A stretch of DNA of 64,000 bases from assembly GCA_963726775.1 (NCBI GenBank), contig CAVSDL010000008.1:124001-188000 (forward strand), in the 5' to 3' direction. The translations under genes were made by a program, and so were the position numbers. Each line of letters begins with the position of its first letter. The first letter of the stretch is position 1. Of this stretch, positions 1 to 8,468 are shown in pieces. The notes beneath the pieces are model-generated. The model was not told the origin of the DNA. It ran no database searches and worked only from the letters and a program-made list of their open reading frames with translations. This stretch comes from CAIWHR01 sp963726775 (GTDB taxonomy: Bacteria; Pseudomonadota; Gammaproteobacteria; Burkholderiales; Casimicrobiaceae).

Positions 1-1
1 A

Positions 2-625
2 ACGACGCGCCAGGTTCCACACGGATCGGTCGACGAAGTCATGTTGACCATGCAGGAGTTCTATGCAAGCATCGCCTTGAACGACGTCGCGGTCGATACC
101 GTCGATACCGGCGAGATCCGGCGGGGGATACCCAGGCCCGCCGGAGGCACGGTCACCGAGGAGCAGCGTCAACGCGCCTTGGCGTGGGCCCGCAGCAAGG
201 CCGGCAAGGTCGCGCAGGATCTGTTCGAGGCGCGGGTCTGCATCGTCTGTCACGAGGTCGTCAGAATGACGGGACCGGGGGGAGGGCAGAGCGAGACGGC
301 CTGGAATGTCGCGCCCGTCCACGTCGCGACGAGTTGGCTTCCCAAGGCGCGGTTCGATCACCTCAAACATCGCACCTACAAATGCGATGACTGCCACGAC
401 CGGGTCGCGAAGTCGAAGTCCAGCAGCGACGTCTCCATCCCCGGCATCGAGTCCTGCCGTGTCTGTCACGCGGGCAACGAATCCGCGGCGAACAAGGTGG
501 TGTCGACGTGCGTCGCCTGCCACGCCTTCCACGTGCCCGGCCATGCCCCGATGGGCCGACGCGCCGGCGCGGCCCGCGGGCACGACCTTGCGCGCGCACC
601 GGCGACCTTCGGGAGCGTGAAGTGA
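2..625 (+). CDS. multihaem cytochrome c, C-terminal part (cut by window edge)
   Basis: The reading frame is open to the left edge, so this is the last 207 residues of a longer protein and the ATG at 41 need not be its start. Four CxxCH haem motifs are visible: CIVCH (codon 80 of the visible part), CDDCH (128), CRVCH (152) and CVACH (170). Histidines between them (HLKH, FHVPGH) are candidate distal haem ligands. The spacing resembles cytochrome c3/c7-type multihaem proteins of the periplasm or cell surface. Its stop overlaps the GTG start of the next gene, so it is the upstream member of an operon of cytochromes and envelope proteins. The electron donor or acceptor cannot be read from the sequence. 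Confidence 0.85.
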   Translation, partial: TTRQVPHGSVDEVMLTMQEFYASIALNDVAVDTVDTGEIRRGIPRPAGGTVTEEQRQRALAWARSKAGKVAQDLFEARVCIVCHEVVRMTGPGGGQSETAWNVAPVHVATSWLPKARFDHLKHRTYKCDDCHDRVAKSKSSSDVSIPGIESCRVCHAGNESAANKVVSTCVACHAFHVPGHAPMGRRAGAARGHDLARAPATFGSVK

Positions 626-2490
626 ACGGAGGAAGCCGCGTCTTGCTGGCGGCCATCGTTCTCGCGGCGCTCGTCGCAGGCTGCGGCGGCGGCGGTGGCA
701 ACGGCGGCAGCCAGGTTTCGACGCCGAATGCACTGACGATCGCCGACGTGCAGCAAGTGATCGCGCAGGCGGTCGCCGAGGCACAGGCGCGAAACGCGAA
801 GGCAACGATTGCGGTCGTCGATCGCGTCGGCAACGTGCTCGCGGTTTTCAGGATGAACGGCGCGGCAGCGACGTTCACGATCTCATCGGGCAGCGGCGTG
901 GCCGGAGGGCTCGAGGGCCTGAACATCCTGCCTTCCGAACTGGCCGCGATCTCGAAGGCGATCACCGGTGCGTATCTTTCGTCGGAAGGCAACGCGTTCA
1001 CGACGCGGACCGCGAGCCAGATCATCCAGCAGAACTTCAACCCGGGCGAGCAGAACCAGCCGTCCGGGCCGCTGTCCGGCGTGCAATTCAGTCAGCTTTC
1101 GTGCTCCGACCTGAACCAGCAGGAAACGGCGGGGACCGTCGGACCGAAGCGCGCGCCGCTCGGCCTTTCCGCGGATCCGGGTGGAATGCCGCTCTACAAG
1201 GGCAGCACGCTTGTCGGCGGCGTCGGCGTCATCGCCGATGCGACGTATTCGCTCGACGCCGATATCCAGAACACCGACACCGCTCCGGACGAATTGATCG
1301 CCGTTGCCGGCGCGTCCGGTTTCACCGCGCCCGCCGACCAGCGCGCGAACCGGATTACCGTTGATGGCCGTTCACTGAGATATGTCGACAGTGAGACGCT
1401 TGCGAGCAATCCGGCGAACGCGCCTTCGTTCGCGGCGATCGACGGCATCGCGGGCGCGTTGGTCAACGTCGCGGGGTACGGTGGCGCCCCAACGCGTTCC
1501 GGCGTCGTATTCGGCACGCCGGCGTCCGGTTTTCGCGCCGACACGAGCGCCGCATTTGCGGGAACCGGCGCGTACACGCTGGTCGACGCGGCCAACGCGG
1601 TCCGTTATCCGCCGACGGCCGGAACCGACGGCTACCTTACGCAGGCCGAGGTGACGCAGATCCTGCGCAGCGCGCTCGACGTCGCCAATCGCGCTCGCGC
1701 GCAGATCCGCCGGCCGCTCGGTTCGGCGGCGCAGGTTTCGGTCGTGGTCGTCGACACGAACGGAGTCGTGCTGGGACTGGTGCGCACGCCGGACGCGCCG
1801 GTGTTCGGCACCGACGTCGCGGTGCAGAAGGCCAGAAGCGCGGCGTTCTTCTCGAGCGCCAACGCGGCGGCGCTGCTGTCGTCGCTGCCGCCCGCGCAAT
1901 ATCCGACCACTCCGGCCACGACCTCGTCGATCGCGGCGTACGTGACGGCCACACGACTGTTCCTCAATGATCCGACGGCGCTCGCCAACGGCGTGGCCTA
2001 CGCGGTACGCAGCGTGGGGAACCTCTCGCGCCCGTACTTTCCCGATGGCATCGCGGGGACTGCGAACGGGCCGTTTTCGAAGCCGATCGCGATGTGGAGC
2101 CCGTTCAATGACGGTCTCCAGCTCGACCTCGTCGCCAACAAGCTCGTCGCCTCGCTGGCGCTGGGCGACAACTCGACCGGCTGCACCGGACTTTCCCAGC
2201 TGCCGAACGGCATCCAGATATTCCCGGGCGGCGTTCCTGTCTTCCGCGGCGGTCAGCTTGCGGGTGCTGTCGGGGTGTCGGGTGACGGCATCGACCAGGA
2301 CGACATGGTCGCGTTCCTCGGGCTCGCCAATGCGGGCAAGGCGCTCGGCACGGGTGTCGCCAATGCGCCGGCGGCGATCCGCGCCGACAACCTCGTGCCG
2401 CAGGGCACGGGCACGCGGCTGCGCTATGTGAATTGTCCGCAGGCGCCGTTCAATGGCAGCAGCGAACAGAATGTCTGTGCCGGGCTCTGA
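622..2490 (+). CDS. lipoprotein with two GlcG/HbpS-type (haem-degrading family) domains
   Basis: The GTG start at 622 is chosen because it overlaps the preceding stop and gives a clean lipoprotein signal peptide: a short N-region, a hydrophobic stretch and the lipobox LVAGC, followed by a Gly-rich linker. The mature protein has two GlcG/HbpS-like units. The first (about residues 38-250) begins LTIADVQQVIAQAV and contains TIAVVDRVGNVLAVFRM. The second (about 335-600) has VVVVDTNGVVLGLVRTP and the typical end GAVGVSGDGIDQDD. The family includes extracellular haem-binding HbpS and GlcG of unknown activity. The gene is embedded between cytochrome genes, so haem or redox sensing or storage is plausible, but that is inference. 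622 residues is long for the family because of the duplication. Confidence 0.75.
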   Translation: MNGGSRVLLAAIVLAALVAGCGGGGGNGGSQVSTPNALTIADVQQVIAQAVAEAQARNAKATIAVVDRVGNVLAVFRMNGAAATFTISSGSGVAGGLEGLNILPSELAAISKAITGAYLSSEGNAFTTRTASQIIQQNFNPGEQNQPSGPLSGVQFSQLSCSDLNQQETAGTVGPKRAPLGLSADPGGMPLYKGSTLVGGVGVIADATYSLDADIQNTDTAPDELIAVAGASGFTAPADQRANRITVDGRSLRYVDSETLASNPANAPSFAAIDGIAGALVNVAGYGGAPTRSGVVFGTPASGFRADTSAAFAGTGAYTLVDAANAVRYPPTAGTDGYLTQAEVTQILRSALDVANRARAQIRRPLGSAAQVSVVVVDTNGVVLGLVRTPDAPVFGTDVAVQKARSAAFFSSANAAALLSSLPPAQYPTTPATTSSIAAYVTATRLFLNDPTALANGVAYAVRSVGNLSRPYFPDGIAGTANGPFSKPIAMWSPFNDGLQLDLVANKLVASLALGDNSTGCTGLSQLPNGIQIFPGGVPVFRGGQLAGAVGVSGDGIDQDDMVAFLGLANAGKALGTGVANAPAAIRADNLVPQGTGTRLRYVNCPQAPFNGSSEQNVCAGL

Positions 2491-4609
2491 CTTGTTGCGC
2501 GCAGCGTGCGCTGCGCTCGCCGTGGCGGCGATGGCCGGCGCCGGCGTTACGCTGGCGCAGACTCCCGCCGCGGCGGCCAGAGGCGCGGCGGGGGCTGCGG
2601 CAAAGCCGGTCGATGGCCGCTACGGTATGCAGGTCCTCGCCGAGATCGTCAGCGTCCATTCGGAGCCGAACCCCAGGTCGGCGGTACTTGCCGATCTGCA
2701 ACAGGGCGCAAAGCTGGAGGCCGATCAGCGCCGCGGCACCTGGTATCGCATCCGGCTTGCGGACGGTCGCATCGGATGGATCGGCTACGTCGTCGGCAAG
2801 ACGAGCGCGAATTTTTCGGTGGACGCCACGCCGGGGCTGGCGCGTGGCGTGCCGAGCGGCGCCGGTCAGCAGCCGGGGACTGTGGCCGCCGAGCCCGTGG
2901 CGCCGCCGGTTGTTGCCGCCGAAGCGGTTCCCGACGATCGCATCGTCGTGCAGCGACCGATGGGCAGACCGATCGAGCCGCCGATTCCCGAGATCGATCC
3001 AGCACAGGTGCCGCCTCCGGAGCCGCTCCTGCCGCGCGAGTCGATCCCGGTGCCCGACCGCTGGCGACTCACCGATCAGCTCGGCCTCACCGACAATCGC
3101 TGGTACGACCCGTACAACCCGAACACGCTGAAGGGCGACCGACCGGTATTCGGCGGCGACTGGTTCTTCAGCCTGGGCATCGTGTCCGACACGCTCTTCG
3201 AAGCGCGCCAGATTCCGACGCCCATCGGCGCGCAGTCCACCGATCGCCCGCAGTCGAACGACCAGTTCGGCCGCAACCGGCAGTCGCAGTTCAACGAGAA
3301 CCTGATCGTCAGCCTGTCGCTGCTGAAGGGCGACACGACGTTCAAGCCGCCGGAAATCGAGCTGCGGTTCGTGCCGGTCATCAACTTCAACCGCACGGAC
3401 GTCGGCGAAGTCCGCGTGCTGAAGATCGATCCGCGCCAGGGGACGACGCGCAACGACAGCCAGGTCGCGGTGCAGGAGCTGTTCGTCGACTACGAGTACC
3501 ACATCGCCTCCGAGCATTACGACTTCGACAGCGTTCGCGTCGGCATTCAGCCTATCACCGCCGATTTCCGCGGCCTGCTGTTCCTCGACCAGCCGCTGGG
3601 CATCCGCCTGTTCGGCACCCGCGACAACAACCAGTGGCAGTACAACTTCGGGTGGTTCCGCCGCCTCGAGAAGGACACCAACAGCGGCTTGAACGACATT
3701 GGCAAGCCTCTGCGCAACGAGAACATCTTTCTCGCCAACGTGTACCGCCAGGACTTCTGGGTTCCGGGATTCACGCTGCAAGGCACGGTGATCTACGACG
3801 ACAACCGCGAGAGCGCGGACGCCTACTACGACAAGAACGGGTTCCAGGTCCGGCCCGCCATCATGGGCGACGCGCGGCCGCACACGTATCAGGTCACCTA
3901 CGTCGGCCTCAATGGCGACGGTCACTTCGGCCGCTGGAACCTCACCGCGTCGCTGTACGGCGCATTCGGGACGGTCAGCCACGATTCCCTTGCGCAGCAG
4001 AAGGTCGACGTCGCCGCCGCCTACGCGGTCGCCGAAGTCTCGCGCGATTTCGACTGGATCCGCGTGCGCGGCACGGGTCTTCTCCAGAGCGGCGACAAGG
4101 ATCCGTTCGACAACAAGGCGACCGGCTTCGACGCGATCTACGAAAATCCGCAGATCGCCGGCGCGGACACCAGTTATTGGATCCGGCAGTCGGTCCCGCT
4201 GATCGGCGGCGGAGGCATAGCGCTCTCCGGACGCAACGGCGTGCTCGCCGCGCTGCGCTCGTCGAAGGACGAGGGCCAGGCCAATTTCACCAACCCCGGG
4301 CTCGCGCTGATCGGCGTGGGTGCCGACGCCGATCTCACGCCGCGCTGGCGCGTCATCGGCAACCTGAACCAGTTGTGGTTCGCCAATACGTCGTCGCTGT
4401 CCGTCCTGCGCAACCAGGGCACGATCAGCCGCACCGTGGGCACCGACGTGTCGATGGCGGTCCAGTACCGTCCGCTGTTCTCGCAGAACGTCGTCCTGAA
4501 TGCATCCGCGGCGGCGCTGATTCCGGGGCAGGGGCTGAAGCAGCTGTACGCGTTCGACGGCGGCAAGACGCAGTACTCGATCCTCTTCAACCTGCTGCTG
4601 ACCTATTGA
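2453..4609 (+). CDS. outer-membrane beta-barrel protein with N-terminal SH3 domain
   Basis: The N-terminus is a signal peptide (LRAACAALAVAAMAGAGV, cleavage near ALAQ). A bacterial SH3-like domain follows at about residues 50-105 (YGMQVLAEIVSVHSEP, GTWYRIRLADGRIGWIGYV), then a Pro-rich linker and about 500 residues of alternating beta-strand-like sequence rich in aromatic residues. The last residue is an aromatic Tyr after LLL, as is typical for BAM-assembled barrels. The start overlaps the upstream gene; ATG 2471 is an equally possible start. Lying between multihaem cytochromes, it could be the porin part of an electron conduit, as MtrB and PioB are, but I see no MtrB signature, so the role is inferred from position only. 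Confidence 0.65.
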   Translation: MAAANRMSVPGSDLLRAACAALAVAAMAGAGVTLAQTPAAAARGAAGAAAKPVDGRYGMQVLAEIVSVHSEPNPRSAVLADLQQGAKLEADQRRGTWYRIRLADGRIGWIGYVVGKTSANFSVDATPGLARGVPSGAGQQPGTVAAEPVAPPVVAAEAVPDDRIVVQRPMGRPIEPPIPEIDPAQVPPPEPLLPRESIPVPDRWRLTDQLGLTDNRWYDPYNPNTLKGDRPVFGGDWFFSLGIVSDTLFEARQIPTPIGAQSTDRPQSNDQFGRNRQSQFNENLIVSLSLLKGDTTFKPPEIELRFVPVINFNRTDVGEVRVLKIDPRQGTTRNDSQVAVQELFVDYEYHIASEHYDFDSVRVGIQPITADFRGLLFLDQPLGIRLFGTRDNNQWQYNFGWFRRLEKDTNSGLNDIGKPLRNENIFLANVYRQDFWVPGFTLQGTVIYDDNRESADAYYDKNGFQVRPAIMGDARPHTYQVTYVGLNGDGHFGRWNLTASLYGAFGTVSHDSLAQQKVDVAAAYAVAEVSRDFDWIRVRGTGLLQSGDKDPFDNKATGFDAIYENPQIAGADTSYWIRQSVPLIGGGGIALSGRNGVLAALRSSKDEGQANFTNPGLALIGVGADADLTPRWRVIGNLNQLWFANTSSLSVLRNQGTISRTVGTDVSMAVQYRPLFSQNVVLNASAAALIPGQGLKQLYAFDGGKTQYSILFNLLLTY

Positions 4610-4611
4610 GA

Positions 4612-7600
4612 ATGCGCGCGATGGCACATGGCAATCGTCGGACCGGCGACCGTCGGCAAGGACAGGCGCGCGCCGGTGCCGTCTGCGCGGCGTGGCTGCC
4701 TCTGGCGGCCGGCGCGGTTCTCGCCGTGCTCTCCGCGCTGGCCTACGGGACCGGCGGGGAGTCGCCGGTGGCGCGCAACTACCTGCCGCAGGCGCCGGCG
4801 CCGGAACGCCAGACGCTCGCCGTGGCACAGGTGAAGTCGCAAGGCTGCAAGAGCTGCCACACGGCGAGCGACCACGAGACGATGCACGTCAACCCCGCGG
4901 TGATCCTGGGATGCGCGGACTGCCACGGCGGCGACCCGAAGGTCACGAGGCCGCAGGGTGCGGAGCCGAAGGACCCGGCCTACCGGAACGCCGTGGCGAG
5001 CGCGCACGTGCTGCCGCGCTATCCGGTGGCGTGGAAATATCCGTCGAGCGCCAATCCGCCCGACAGCTACACGCTGCTCAACCGCGAGGCGCCCGAATAC
5101 GTGCGCTTCGTCAATCCCGGGGATTACCGCGTGGCGCGGGAATCCTGCGGCGCCTGCCATCTGCGCATCATCCAGGCGACCGAGCGAAGCCTGATGTCCA
5201 GCAGCGCCATGCTGTGGGGCGGCGGGTCGTACAACAACGGCATCCTGCCCTTCAAGCGCTACGTGCTGGGCGAAGCGTATACGGCGCAAAGCGAGGCGGC
5301 GACGATCGTCAATCCGATCCCGCCGACGCCGCTGATGACCGAGAAAGGCATCCTGCCGCGGCTCTACCCGTTGCCGGCCTGGGAAACCGTGCCGCCGGGC
5401 GACGTCTTTCGCGTTTTCGAGCGCGGCGGGCGCGTGATCTCGAGCCAGTTCCCGGAAATCGGACTGCCGAACATTGCCGGCGCGCTGCAAAGGCTCGACG
5501 AGCCCGGTCGCCCCGACATCCGGCAGTCGAACCGCGGGCCGGGCACCGGGCTCCGCATTTCGGTGCCGGTGCTCAACATCACGAAGACGCGGTTGAACGA
5601 TCCGCACATGTGGTTCCTCGGGACGAACGAGCAGCCGGGTGACTACCGGTCGTCGGGGTGCTCCGGCTGCCACGCCGTCTACGCGAACGACCGCGACCCG
5701 AAGCACAGCGGCCCTTACGCGGCGTTCGGTCACGAAGGGCAGTCGCAAACCGCCGATCCGACGATCGCGCGGGGCGAGTCCGGCCACCCGCTGAAGCACG
5801 AGTTAACGCGGGCGATTCCCTCGTCGCAGTGCATGGTCTGCCACATGCACCAGCCGAACGTTTTCGTGAATTCGTATTTCGGATTCATCATGTGGGACTA
5901 CGAATCCGACGCGCCTTTCATGTGGCCGGAGAAGCAGCGTTACCCGACCGGCGCCGAGACGCGCGCGATCCTCGACCGCAATCCCGAGGAGGCGGCGATC
6001 CGCGGCAAGTGGAGCGACCCCGAGTTCCTTAAGGACGTCAGCGCGCTCAACGCGCAGCTCAAGGATACGCAGTTCGCCGACTACCACGGCCACGGCTGGA
6101 ACTTCCGCGCGGTGTTCAAGCGCGACCGCAAGGGAACGCTGCAGGACAAGGACGGCAAGCCGGTCTCCGACGACGACCCGGACAAGTTCAAGAAGGCGGT
6201 GCACCTGACGTCGATCCACATGGACCTCGGCATGCACTGCGTGGACTGCCACTTCGCGCAGGACGCGCACGGCAACGGCCACATCTACGGCGAGGTGGCG
6301 GCGGCCATCGAGATCGACTGCGCCGACTGCCATGGTACGGCGACGAAGTATCCGACGCTCTTCACGTCCGGCCCGGCTTCGCAGCCCGGCGGCACCGACC
6401 TGTCGCTGCTGCGCACGCAGGACGGGCGCAAGCGCTTCGAGTGGCGCGACGGCAAGCTCTACCAGCGCGCGGCGCTCGACCCCGACAAGGAATGGGAGAT
6501 GTCGCTGGTCAAGGACACCGTCAATCCGCTGCATCCGAAGTACAACGTCAAGGCCGCCAGGGCGAAGCTCATGTCGACCGGCGACTCGATGCAGTGGGGG
6601 CCCGGCGTCGACCCGCAGAAATACGCGCACGGCGACGACAAGGTGACCTGCCAGACCTGCCACCTGTCGTGGACCACCAGCTGCGCGGGCTGCCACCTGC
6701 CGATCCAGGCGAACGCGAAGACCGAGCGCCACCACTACGAGGGCGGCGAAACGCGCAACTTCGCGACGTACAACCCGCAGGTCGCGCGCGACGACATGTT
6801 CCAGCTCGGCCGCCACGGCGATGCGAAGAACTTCAGGATCGCGCCGGTGCGCTCCAGCTCGGCGCTGGTGCTGTCGTCGACCAACATCAACCGCGAGCGG
6901 ATCTACATCCAGCAGCCACCCGTCGCGGCGTCGGGATTCAGCTCGCAGGCGTTTGCGCCGCACTATCCGCATACCGAGCGCAAGACCGAGACCAAGACCT
7001 GCCCCGACTGCCATCTGTCGAAGAGCAACGACAACAACGCGATCATGGCGCAACTCCTCCTGCAGGGGACGAATTTCGTCAACTTCGTCGGCTACAACGC
7101 GTGGGTCGGCGAGGAGCGCCGCGTCACTGCCGTGCAGGTGACCGAGTGGGACGAGCCGCAGGCCGTGATCGGCAGCTACCTGCACCGCTACGCGTACCCC
7201 GACTGGTACGCCCAGCACCAGCAGCGCGACAAACGGCTGCCGACGATGTCGACGCACGACACGAAGGGCGCCGCCCGCTGCCTGCAACTGCGCGGCGAAT
7301 ACCTCTACGTCGCCGAAGGCGCGGGAGGGATGCGCGTCTACGACGTCGCCAGCATCGCCAACAAGGGAGTGTCGCAGAAGATCCTGAGCGCGCCGTTCGC
7401 GCCCTGGGGCCAGGACACGCACATCCGCTCGACGAACGCCACCTGCGTGGCGCTGCCGACCAACCAGCCGATCGCCCCGCAGCGCAACGAGGGCGATCTG
7501 ATGCGGGTGACGAATCAGGAGCAGCCGTTCCACCCGATGTACAACTACGCGGCGATCACCGACGCGGTCGAGGGCCTGATCCTCACCAACGTCAACACGC

Positions 7601-8460
7601 TCGCCGACGGCGACCCGCAGAACAACTTCCTCGTGCGCGCGGTGACGTGGAACGAGAACGGCATTCTCAACGGCGCGCGCCACATCACGCTGGGCGGGCG
7701 CTACGCCTATGTCGCCGCCGATGCCGGGCTCGTCGTCGTCGATCTCGACGATCCGCTCAAGCCGAAGCTGGTCGCGATCGTCGCCCTGAAGGGTGTGCGC
7801 GCCTCGGCGCTGCAGTTCCGCTACCTGTTCGTTGCCGACGACGCCGGATTGACGACCGTCGACGTCACCGATCCGGCGCGGCCGCGGCACGTGGGCACCG
7901 CGCGCGTCCCGCTTGCCGACGCCAACCGCATCTACGTGGCACGCACCTACGCCTACGTCGCCGCCGGCAAGGAAGGGCTTGCGATCGTCGACGTCGAGCA
8001 GCCGGAGGCGCCGAAGCTGTACATGAAATTCACCGCCGAAGGCAGACTCGACGACGCGCGCGACGTCGTCGTCGGCAGCACCAACGCGTCGCTGTTCGCC
8101 TATGTCGCCGACGGCGCGAACGGCCTCAAGGTGGTGCAGATGACCGCGCCGGACACGCAGCCGAAATTCTACGGATTCTCGCCGGATCCCAAGCCGCAGC
8201 TGATCGCGTGGCGCGGTACGGTGACGCCCGCGCTGGCGCTGTCGAAGGGACTCGACCGCGACCGCGCGGTGGATGAGACCGGCGGCCAGATCGCGGTGTT
8301 CGGCCGGATCGGCTCGCGCCCGTTCACGTTGGAAGAGATGAAGAAGTTCTACCAGCGCCCCGACGGCACGGTGTGGACCGTGACCGACGAGGTCCGGATG
8401 CAGGAGTTCGTGCCCGCGCGCGCGACGGCGGCTGACACCCGGCCGTTGCCGAGGCAGTGA
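4612..8460 (+). CDS. ten-haem cytochrome c fused to LVIVD-repeat beta-propeller
   Basis: The start is ATG 4612 (or 4621), two bases after the previous stop. The 1282-residue protein begins with a basic region and one hydrophobic segment (signal or anchor, about residues 22-45). Ten CxxCH motifs lie near residues 79, 101, 179, 350, 407, 543, 570, 680, 691 and 797. From about residue 880 to 1190 there are LVIVD-type propeller repeats (AGLVVVDLDDP, AGLTTVDVTDP, EGLAIVDVEQP). Ten haems with a cell-surface propeller suggest a periplasmic or surface electron-transfer protein; the propeller may bind a partner or a substrate. It is followed after a few bases by the cytochrome c554-like gene. No known enzymatic signature was recognised, so the partner and acceptor stay open. 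Confidence 0.85.
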   Translation: MRAMAHGNRRTGDRRQGQARAGAVCAAWLPLAAGAVLAVLSALAYGTGGESPVARNYLPQAPAPERQTLAVAQVKSQGCKSCHTASDHETMHVNPAVILGCADCHGGDPKVTRPQGAEPKDPAYRNAVASAHVLPRYPVAWKYPSSANPPDSYTLLNREAPEYVRFVNPGDYRVARESCGACHLRIIQATERSLMSSSAMLWGGGSYNNGILPFKRYVLGEAYTAQSEAATIVNPIPPTPLMTEKGILPRLYPLPAWETVPPGDVFRVFERGGRVISSQFPEIGLPNIAGALQRLDEPGRPDIRQSNRGPGTGLRISVPVLNITKTRLNDPHMWFLGTNEQPGDYRSSGCSGCHAVYANDRDPKHSGPYAAFGHEGQSQTADPTIARGESGHPLKHELTRAIPSSQCMVCHMHQPNVFVNSYFGFIMWDYESDAPFMWPEKQRYPTGAETRAILDRNPEEAAIRGKWSDPEFLKDVSALNAQLKDTQFADYHGHGWNFRAVFKRDRKGTLQDKDGKPVSDDDPDKFKKAVHLTSIHMDLGMHCVDCHFAQDAHGNGHIYGEVAAAIEIDCADCHGTATKYPTLFTSGPASQPGGTDLSLLRTQDGRKRFEWRDGKLYQRAALDPDKEWEMSLVKDTVNPLHPKYNVKAARAKLMSTGDSMQWGPGVDPQKYAHGDDKVTCQTCHLSWTTSCAGCHLPIQANAKTERHHYEGGETRNFATYNPQVARDDMFQLGRHGDAKNFRIAPVRSSSALVLSSTNINRERIYIQQPPVAASGFSSQAFAPHYPHTERKTETKTCPDCHLSKSNDNNAIMAQLLLQGTNFVNFVGYNAWVGEERRVTAVQVTEWDEPQAVIGSYLHRYAYPDWYAQHQQRDKRLPTMSTHDTKGAARCLQLRGEYLYVAEGAGGMRVYDVASIANKGVSQKILSAPFAPWGQDTHIRSTNATCVALPTNQPIAPQRNEGDLMRVTNQEQPFHPMYNYAAITDAVEGLILTNVNTLADGDPQNNFLVRAVTWNENGILNGARHITLGGRYAYVAADAGLVVVDLDDPLKPKLVAIVALKGVRASALQFRYLFVADDAGLTTVDVTDPARPRHVGTARVPLADANRIYVARTYAYVAAGKEGLAIVDVEQPEAPKLYMKFTAEGRLDDARDVVVGSTNASLFAYVADGANGLKVVQMTAPDTQPKFYGFSPDPKPQLIAWRGTVTPALALSKGLDRDRAVDETGGQIAVFGRIGSRPFTLEEMKKFYQRPDGTVWTVTDEVRMQEFVPARATAADTRPLPRQ

Positions 8461-8468
8461 GGAACACC

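Noticed and set aside
2450..4828. Long open frame antisense to the outer-membrane protein gene
   Set aside because: It is Arg/Val/Asp-rich without domains and mirrors codon bias of the real gene; typical of GC-rich antisense frames.
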